Below are positions 55,336 to 64,000 of a stretch of 64,000 nucleotides of DNA, one piece after another. The DNA lies in contig RPFO01001284.1 in NCBI GenBank assembly GCA_009746045.1, forward strand, positions 177,392-241,391. The letters run 5' to 3'. How positions within the stretch are numbered: position 1 is the first letter of the stretch; every line of letters begins with the position of its first letter. The notes under the pieces were generated by a model. That model was not told the origin of the DNA, did not search any database, and saw nothing but the letters and a program-made list of their open reading frames with translations. The position numbers were made by a program, and so were the translations under genes. Source of the DNA: Mesostigma viride (Eukaryota > Streptophyta > Mesostigmatophyceae > Mesostigmatales > Mesostigmataceae).

Positions 55336-58300
55336 CAAGGTGTATGTACATGTGTGTGCAGCCGGCCCTTGCGTGCGCGGTGTGTGTACGTTTCTGTGCA
55401 GCCGCCCCTTGCGTGCGCGGTGTATGTACGTGTGTGTGCATGCCGGCCCTTGCGTGCATGGTGTGTGTACGTGTGTGTGCAGCCGCCCCTTGCGTGCGCG
55501 GTGTATGTACATGTGTTTGCACTCGCCCATTGCGTGCGCGGTGTATGTACGTGTGTGTGCAGCCGCCCCTTGCGTGCGCGGTGGATGTACGTGTGTGCGC
55601 ACTCGCCCCTTGCGTGCGCGGTGTATGTACGTGTGTGTGCAGCCGCCCCTTGCGTGCGCGGTGTATGTACATGTGTGTGCATCCTTGTCCTTGCGTGCAT
55701 GGTGTATGTACATGTGAGTGCCGTCGCCCCAACCGTGCATTGTGTATGTACGTGTGTGTGCAGCCGCCCCTTGCGTGCATGGTGTGTGTACATGTGTGTG
55801 CATCCTTGTCCTTGCGTGCATGGTGTATGTACATGTGTTTGCACTCGCCCCTTGCGTGCGCGGTGTGTGTACGTGTGTGTGCAGCCGCCCCTTGCGTGCA
55901 TGGTGTGTGTACATGTGTGTGCATCCTTGTCCTTGCGTGCATGGTGTGTGTACATGTGTGTGCAGCCGCCCCTTGCGTGCGCGGTGGATGTACATGTGCG
56001 GGCAGTTGCCCCTTGCGTGCGCGGTGTATGTACATGTGTTTGCACTCGCCCCTTGCGTGCGCGGTGTATGTACATGTGTGTGCAGCCGCCCCTTGCGTGC
56101 ATGGTGTATGTACATGTGCTTGCACTGGCCCCGTGCGTGCGCGGTGTATGTACGTGTGTGTGCAGCCGCCCCTTGCGTGCGCGGTGTATGTACGTGCGTG
56201 TGCAGCCGCCCCTTGCGTGCGCGGTGTATGTACATGTGTGTGCATCCTTGTCCTTGCGTGCGCGGTGTATGTACATGTGTTTGCACTCGCCCCTTGCGTG
56301 CGCGGTGGATGTACATGTGTGTGCAGCCGCCCCTTGCGTGCATGGTTTATGTACATGTGTGTGCAGTCGCCGGCCCCGTGCGTGCGCAGTGGATGTACGT
56401 GTGTGTGCAGCCGCCCCGTGCGTGCATGGTGTGTGTACGTGTGTGTGCAGCAGCCCCTTGCGTGCGCGGTGTATGTACGTTTCTGTGCATGCCGGCCCTT
56501 GCGTGCATGGTGTATGTACATGTGCTTGCACTGGCCCCTTGCGTGCGCGGTGTATGTACGTGTGTGTGCAGCCCCCCTTGCGTGCGCGGTGTATGTACGT
56601 GTGTGCGCACTCGCCCCTTGCGTGCGCGGTGTATGTACGTGTGTGTGCAGCCGCCCCTTGCGTGCGCGGTGTATGTACATGTGTGTGCAGCCGCCCCTTG
56701 CGTGTGCGGTGGATGTACATGTGCGGGCAGTTGCCCCTTGCGTGCGCGGTGTATGTACATGTGTTTGCACTCGCCCCTTGCGTGCGCGGTGTATGTACAT
56801 GTGTGTGCAGCCGCCCCTTGCGTGCATGGTGTATGTACATGTGCTTGCACTGGCCCCGTGCGTGCGCGGTGTATGTACGTGTGTGTGCAGCCGCCCCTTG
56901 CGTGCGCGGTGTATGTACGTGTGTGCGCACTCGCCCCTTGCGTGCGCGGTGTATGTACGTGTGTGTGCAGCCGCCCCTTGCGTGCGCGGTGTATGTACAT
57001 GTGTGTGCATCCTTGTCCTTGCGTGCGCGGTGTATGTACATGTGTTTGCACTCGCCCCTTGCGTGCGCGGTGTATGTACATGTGTGTGCAGCCGCCCCTT
57101 GCGTGCATGGTTTATGTACATGTGTGTGCAGTCGCCCCGTGCGTGCGCAGTGTATGTACGTGTGTGTGCAGCCGCCCCTTGCGTGCGTGGTGTGTGTACA
57201 TGTGAGTGCAGCCGCCCCTTGCGTGCGCGGTGTATGTACGTGTGTGTGCAGCAGCCCCTTGCGTGCTTTGTGTGTGTACATGTGTGTGAATCCTTGTCCT
57301 TGCGTGCATGGTGTGTGTACGTGTGTGTGCAGCCGCCCCTTGCGTGCATGGTGGATGTACATGTGAGTGCCGTTGCCCCTTGCGTGCGCGGTGTATGTAC
57401 GTGTGTGTGCAGCCGTCCCTTAATTGCGTGCGCGGTGTGTGTACGTGTGTGTGCACTCGCCCCTTGCGTGCGCGGTGTATGTACGTGTGTGCAGCCGCCC
57501 CTTGCGTGCGCGGTGTATGCCAGTGTGTGTGCATGCCGGCCCTTGCGTGCAAGGTGGTGTGTAAGTGTGTGTGCAGCCCCTTGCGTGCATGGTGTATGTA
57601 CGTGTGTGTGCAGCCGGCCCTTGCGTGCATGGTGTGTGTACATGTGAGTGCAGCCGTCCCTTCCGTGCATGGTGTGTGTACGTGTGTGTGCAGTTGCCCC
57701 TTGCGTGCGCAGTGTATGTACGTGTGTGTGCATGCCGGCCCTTGCGTGCATGGTGTGTGTACGTGTGTGTGCAGTTGCCCCTTGCATGCGCGGTGTATGT
57801 ACATGTGAGTGCAGCCGCCCAAGAGTATGTACATGTGAGTGCCGTCGCCCCTAATTGCGTGCATTGTGTGTGTAAGTGTGTGTGCAGCAGCCCCTTGCGT
57901 GCGCGGTGTATGTACGTGTGTGTGCAGCCGCCCCTTGCGTGCATGGTGTATGTCCATGTGAGTGCCGTTGCCCCTTGCGTGCGCGGTGTATGTACGTGTG
58001 TGTGCAGCCGTCCCTTAATTGCGTGCGCGGTGGATGTACATGTGCGGGCAGTTGCCCCTTGCGTGCGCGGTGTATGTACGTGTGTGTGCAGCCGTCCCTT
58101 GCGTGCGCGGTGTATGTACGTGTGTGTGCAGCCGCCCCTTGCGTGCATGGTGAGTGTAAGTGTGTGTGCAGCAGCCCCTTGCGTGCGCAGTGTATGTACG
58201 TGTGTGTGCAGCCGCCCCTTGCGTGCGCGGTGTGTGTATACTGTGTGTGCATGCCGGCCCTTGCGTGCATGGTGTGTGTACGTGTGTGTGCAGCCGCCCC

Positions 58301-61300
58301 TTGCGTGCGCGGTGTGTGTACGTGTGTGTGCACTCGCCCCTTGCGTGCGCGGTGGATGTACAGGTGTGTGCAGCCGCCCCTTGCGTGCATGGTGTATGTA
58401 CATGTGTGTGCAGCCGCCCCTTGCGTGCGCGGTGGATGTACATGTGTGTGCAGCCGAACCTTGCGTGCATGGTGTGTGTACCTGTGCGTGAAGTCGCTCC
58501 TTGCGTGCATGGTGTGTGTACGTGTGTGTGCAGCCGCCCCTTGCGTGCATGGTGTATGTACATGTGAGTGCCGTTGCCCCTTGCGTGCGCGGTGTATGTA
58601 CGTGTGTGTGCAGCCGTCCCTTAATTGCGTGCGCGGTGTGTGTACGTGTGTGTGCACTCGCCCCTTGCGTGCGCGGTGTATGTACGTGTGTGCAGCCGCC
58701 CCTTGCGTGCGCGGTGTATGCCAGTGTGTGTGCATGCCGGCCCTTGCGTGCAAGGTGTGTGTAAGTGTGTGTGCAGCCCCTTGCGTGCATGGTGTATGTA
58801 CGTGTGTGTGCAGCTGCCCCTTGCGTGCGCGGTGTGTGTACGTGTGTGTGCAGCCGCCCCGTGGTTGCGCGGTGTATGTACATGTGTGTGCAGTTGCCCC
58901 TTGCGTGCGCGGTGTATGTACGTGTGTGTGCAGCCGCCCCTTGCGTGCGCGGTGTAGGTACGTGTGTGTGCAGCCGCCCCAAGCGTGCGCGGTGTGTGTA
59001 CATGTGTGTGCAGTTGCCCCTTGCGTGCGCGGTGTATGTACGTGTGTGTGCAGCCGCCCCGTGGTTGCGCGGTGTATGTACATGTGTGTGCAGTTGCCCC
59101 TTGCGTGCGCGGTGTATGTACGTGTGTGTGCAGCCGCCCCTTGCGTGCAAGGTGTAGGTACGTGTGTGTGCAGCCGCCCCAAGCGTGCGCGGTGTGTGTA
59201 CATGTGTGTGCAGTTGCCCCTTGCGTGCGCGGTGTGTGTACGTGTGTGTGCAGCCGCCCCTTGCGTGCGCGGTGTATGTACGTGTGTGTGCAGTTGCCCC
59301 TTGCGTGCGCGGTGGTTTTTCGTGTGTGTGCAGCCGGCCCTTGCGTGCGCGGTGTGTGTACATGTGAGTGCAGCTGCCCCAAGCGTGCGCGGTGTGTGTA
59401 CATGTGTGTGCAGTTGCCCCTTGCGTGCGCGGTGGATGTACGTGTGTGTGCAGCCGCCCCTTGCGTGCGCGGTGTATTTACGTGTGTGTGCAGCCGCCCC
59501 AAGCGTGCGCGGTGTGTGTACGTGTGTGTGCAGTTGCCCCTTGCGTGCGCGGTGTGTGTACATGTGTGTGCAGTTGCCCCTTGCGTGCGCGGTGTATGTA
59601 CATGTGTGTGCAGTTGCCCCTTGCGTGCGCGGTGTATGTACGTGTGTGTGCAGCCGCCCCTTGCGTGCGCGGTGTAGGTACGTGTGTGTGCAGCCGCCCC
59701 AAGCGTGCGCGGTGTGTGTACATGTGTGTGCAGTTGCCCCTTGCGTGCGCGGTGTGTGTACGTGTGTGTGCAGCCGCCCCTTGCGTGCGCGGTGGATGTA
59801 CGTGTGTGTGCAGTTGCCCCTTGCGTGCGCGGTGGATGTACGTGTGTGTGCAGCCGCCCCTTGCGTGCGCGGTGTGTGTACATGTGAGTGCAGCTGCCCC
59901 AAGCGTGCGCGGTGTGTGTACATGTGTGTGCAGTTGCCCCTTGCGTGCGCGGTGGATGTACGTGTGTGTGCAGCCGCCCCTTGCGTGCGCGGTGTAGGTA
60001 CGTGTGTGTGCAGCCGCCCCAAGCGTGCGCGGTGTGTGTACGTGTGTGTGCAGTTGCCCCTTGCGTGCGCGGTGTGTGTACATGTGTGTGCAGTTGCCCC
60101 TTGCGTGCGCGGTGTATGTACGTGTGTGTGCAGCCGCCCTTGCGTGCGCGGTGGATGTACGTGTGTGTGCAGCCGGCCCTTGCGTGCGCGGTGTGTGTAC
60201 GTGTGTGTGCAGCCCCTTGCGTGCGCGGTGATGTACATGTGTGTGCAGCCGCCCCTTGCGTGCGCGGTGTGTACGTGTGTGTGCAGCCGCCCCTTGCGTG
60301 CGGGTATGTACGTGTGTGTGCAGCCCCTTGCGTGCGCGGTGGATGTACGTGTGTGTGCAGCGCCCCTTGCGTGCGCGGTGTGTGTACATGTGAGTGCAGC
60401 TGCCCCAAGCGTGCGCGGTGTGTACGTGTGTGTGCAGCCGCCCCTTGCGTGCGCGGTGTATGTACATGTGTGTGCAGTTGCCCCTTGCGTGCGCGGTGTA
60501 TGTACGTGTGTGTGCAGCCGCCCTTGCGTGCGCGGTGTAGGTACGTGTGTGTGCAGCCGCCCCAAGCGTGCGCGGTGTGTGTACGTGTGTGTGCAGGCCC
60601 CTTGCGTGCGCGGTGTGTGTACGTGTGTGTGCAGCCGCCCCTTGCGTGCGCGGTGTGTACGTGTGTGTGCAGTTGCCCCTTGCGTGCGCGGTGTATGTAC
60701 GTGTGTGTGCAGCCGCCCTTGCGTGCGCGGTGTGTGTACATGTGTGTGCAGCTGCCCGCGTGCGCGGTGTGTGTACATGTGTGTGCAGTTGCCCCTTGCG
60801 TGCGCGGTGGATGTACGTGTGTGTGCAGCCGCCCCTTGCGTGCGCGGTGTAGGTACGTGTGTGTGCAGCCGCCCCAAGCGTGCGCGGTGTGTGTACGTGT
60901 GTGTGCAGTTGCCCCTTGCGTGCGCGGTGTGTGTACGTGTGTGTGCAGTTGCCCCTTGCGTGCGCGGTGATGTACATGTGTGTGCAGTTGCCCCTTGCGT
61001 GCGCGGTGTATGTACGTGTGTGTGCAGCCGCCCCTTGCGTGCGCGGTGTAGGTACGTGTGTGTGCAGCCGCCCCAAGCGTGCGCGGTGTGTGTACATGTG
61101 TGTGCAGTTGCCCCTTGCGTGCGCGGTGTGTGTACGTGTGTGTGCAGCCCCTTGCGTGCGCGGTGTATGTACATGTGTGTGCAGTTGCCCCTTGCGTGCG
61201 CGGTGGATGTACGTGTGTGTGCAGCCGCCCCTTGCGTGCGCGGTGTGTGTACGTGTGTGTGCAGCCGCCCCTTGCGTGCGCGGTGTGTACATGTGTGTGC

Positions 61301-64000
61301 AGTTGCCCCTTGCGTGCGCGGTGTGTACGTGTGTGTGCAGCCGCCCCTTGCGTGCGCGGTGTAGTACGTGTGTGTGCAGCCGCCCAAGCGTGCGCGGTGT
61401 GTGTACGTGTGTGTGCAGCCCCTTGCGTGCGCGGTGTGTGTACGTGTGTGTGCATGCCCCTTGCGTGCGCGGTGTGTGTACGTGTGTGTGCAGCCGGCCC
61501 TTGCGTGCGCGGTGTGTGTACGTGTGTGTGCAGCTGCCCCAAGCGTGCGCGGTGTGTGTACATGTGTGTGCAGTTGCCCCTTGCGTGCGCGGTGGATGTA
61601 CGTGTGTGTGCATGCCGGCAATTGCGTGCATGGTGTGTGTACGTGTGTGTGCAGCCGCCCCTTGCGTGCGCGGTGTGTGTACGTGTGTGTGCATGCCCTT
61701 GCGTGCGGTGTGTGTACGTGTGTGTGCAGCCGCCCTTGCGTGCGCGGTGTGTACATGTGAGTGCAGCTGCCCCAAGCGTGCGCGGTGTGTGTACATGTGT
61801 GTGCAGTTGCCCCTTGCGTGCGCGGTGGATGTACGTGTGTGTGCAGCCGCTTGCGTGCATGGTGTGTGTACGTGTGTGTGCAGCCGCCCCTTGCGTGCGC
61901 GGTGTGTGTACGTGTGTGTGCAGCCGCCCCTTGCGTGCGCGGTGATGTACATGTGTGTGCAGCCGCCCCTTGCGTGCGGTGGTGTATGTACATGTGTTTG
62001 CACCGCCCCTTGCGTGCGCGGTGGATGTACGTGTGTGTGCAGCCGCCTTGCGTGCATGGTGTGTGTACCTGTGCGTGAAGTCGCTCCTTGCGTGCATGGT
62101 GTGTGTACGTGTGTGTGCAGCCGCCCCTTGCGTGCATGGTGTATGTACATGTGAGTGCTGTTGCCCCTTGCGTGCGCGGTGTATGTACGTGTGTGTGCAG
62201 CCGCCCTTGCGTGCGCGGTGTGTGTACGTGTGTGTGCAGCCGCCCTTGCGTGCATGGTGAGTGTACCTGTGCGTGAAGTCGCTCCTTGCGTGCATGGTGT
62301 GTACGTGTGTGTGCAGCCGCCCCTTGCGTGCATGGTGTATGTACATGTGAGTGCCGTTGCCCCAAGCGTGCATTGTGTGTGTAAGTGTGTGTGCAGCCGG
62401 CCCTTGCGTGCATGGTGTGTGTACATGTGAGTGCAGCCGGCCCTTGCGTGCATGGTGTGTGTACGTGTGTGTGCAGTTGCCCCTTGCGTGCGCGGTGGAT
62501 GTACGTGTGTGTGCAGCCGGCCCTTGCGTGCGCGTGTGTGTACATGTGAGTGCAGCCGCCCCAAGCGTGTGTACATGTGTGTGCAGTTGCCCCTTGCGTG
62601 CGCAGTGGATGTACGTGCGTGTGCATGCCGGCAATTGCGTGCATGGTGTGTGTACGTGTGTGTGCAGCCGCCCTTGCGTGCGCGGTGTGTGTACGTGTGT
62701 GTGCACTCGCCCCTTGCGTGCGCGGTGTATGTACGTGTGTGCAGCCGCCCCTTGCGTGCGCGGTGTATGCCAGTGTGTGTGCATGCCGGCCCTTGCGTGC
62801 AAGGTGTGTGTAAGTGTGTGTGCAGCCCCTTGCGTGCATGGTGTATGTACGTGTGTGTGCAGCTGCCCCTTGCGTGCGCGGTGTGTGTACGTGTGTGTGC
62901 AGCCGCCCCAAGCGTGCGCGGTGTATGTACGTGTGTGTGCAGCCGGCCCTTGCGTGCATGGTGTGTGTACGTGTGTGTGCAGCCGGCCCTTGCGTGCGCG
63001 GTGGATGTACATGTGTGTGCAGTCGCCCCTTGCGTGCGCGGTGTAGGTATACGTATGTGTGCAGCCGCCCCTTGCGTGCGCGGTGTAGGTACGTGTGTGT
63101 GCAGCCGCCCCAAGCGTGCGCGGTGTATGTACGTGTGTGTGCAGCCGCCCCTTGCGTGCGCGGTGGATGTACGTGTGTGTGCAGCCACCCCTTGCGTGCG
63201 CGGTGTATTTACGTGTGTGTGCAGCCGCCCCAAGCGTGCGCGGTGTGTGTACGTGTGTGTGCAGTTGCCCCTTGCGTGCGCGGTGTGTGTACATGTGTGT
63301 GCAGTTGCCCCTTGCGTGCGCGGTGGATGTACGTGTGTGTGCAGCCGCCCCTTGCGTGCGCGGTGTATTTACGTGTGTGTGCAGCCGCCCCAAGCGTGCG
63401 CGGTGTGTGTACGTGTGTGTGCAGTTGCCCCTTGCGTGCGCGGTGTGTGTACATGTGTGCAGCCGCCCTTGCGTGCGTGTGTGTACGTGTGTGTGCAGTT
63501 GCCCCTTGCGTGCGCGGTGGATGTACGTGTGTGTGCAGCCGGCCCTTGCGTGCGCGGTGTGTGTACATGTGAGTGCCGCCCCAAGCGTGTGTACATGTGT
63601 GTGCAGTTGCCCCTTGCGTGCGCAGTGGATGTACGTGCGTTGTGCATGCGGCAATTGCGTGCTGTGTGGTACGTGTGTGTGCAGCGCCCCTTGCGTGCGC
63701 GGTGTGTGTACGTGTGTGTGCACTCGCCCCTTGCGTGCGCGGTGTATGTACGTGTGTGCAGCCGCCCCTTGCGTGCGCGTGTATGCCAGTGTGTGTGCAT
63801 GCCGGCCCTTGCGGCAAGGTGTGTGTAAGTGTGTGTGCAGCCCTTGCGTGCATGGTGTATTAGTGTTGTGCACTGCCCTGCAGTCGCGGCGTGTGTACAG
63901 TTGTCAGCCGCCCCAATGCGTCGCGGTATGTACGTGGTATGCAGCCGGCCCTTGCGTGCATGTGTTGTACATGGTGTGCAGCCGGCCCTTGCGTGCGCGG
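55336..64000. repeat. 40-bp minisatellite array, about 215 units, running off the window
   Basis: The unit is CAGCCGCCCCTTGCGTGCGC followed by GGTGTATGTACGTGTGTGTG, with recurring variants (CAGTTGCCCC, CACTCGCCCC, CCAAGCGTGC, ATGCCGGCCC, ACATGTG). Since 40 is not a multiple of 3, the frame cycles every 120 bp. The unit lacks stops in several phases, which yields reading frames of up to about 1750 codons on the minus strand; I regard these as non-coding. A variant block (TTAATTGCG, then TATGCCAGTG) recurs 1201 bp apart at 57421 and 58622, showing higher-order duplication. Confidence 0.95.

Noticed and set aside
58621-63873. A 1750-codon minus-strand open frame of His/Thr/Arg-rich repeats
   Set aside because: The 40-bp unit simply lacks stop codons in several phases. 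The frame cycles through all phases, similar long frames exist on the other strand, and small indels in the array leave it open anyway, so length is no evidence for a protein.

Overview
The window looks like nuclear DNA of a eukaryote, most likely a green alga. Genes are cut into short exons with GT..AG introns. A plant-type C2/VASt gene is present. The mobile elements include an N-terminal-endonuclease Penelope-like element (the Chlamys type known from green algae), LINEs, a CACTA transposase, a Ty3/gypsy relative and DNA transposons. Tandem repeats occupy a large share of the sequence. No bacterial operon structure is visible.

Region 1 (about 1.9-26.3 kb, + strand) is one host gene. I could join 20 exons with consistent reading phase into a protein of about 679 residues: C2, second C2, VASt domain, C-terminal membrane helix. 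This suggests a calcium/lipid-binding, membrane-anchored sterol or lipid handling protein. Its introns carry most of the first 20 kb: minisatellites with 31-, 49-, 27- and 46-bp units, (GTA)n, (CTA)n and (CT)n tracts, a foldback element, and a truncated inverted Penelope-like element.

Region 2 (26.3-36.4 kb) is a nest of mobile DNA. A + strand LINE copy is split by a 4.0-kb element with TTAA target duplications and CCCGTG ends (piggyBac-like). That element in turn carries a second, opposite-strand LINE copy with a 13-bp target duplication. A third reverse-transcriptase fragment (33.9-35.5 kb, - strand) abuts an unrecognised host-like gene.

Region 3 (37.1-52.2 kb) holds a broken CACTA/tnp2 transposase, a 434-codon open stretch with no ATG, and an intact 1018-codon Penelope-like element with an N-terminal GIY-YIG nuclease between 416-bp direct repeats. 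Last comes a decayed Ty3/gypsy element that carries a C5-cytosine methyltransferase between protease and reverse transcriptase, and a PHD finger after the reverse transcriptase. A hAT-like inverted-repeat element (46.5-48.3 kb) lies just upstream of it. The methyltransferase-bearing retroelement is the most unusual system here: mobile DNA carrying its own DNA-methylation enzyme and a possible chromatin reader.

Region 4 (52.2-64 kb) has no convincing protein gene. It contains palindromic and tandem repeats, a telomere-like tract, a defective tRNA-Ser-like sequence, and from about 55.3 kb to the window end a 40-bp minisatellite of more than 200 units. The last few kilobases of that array are rich in small indels, which probably reflects lower sequence quality.
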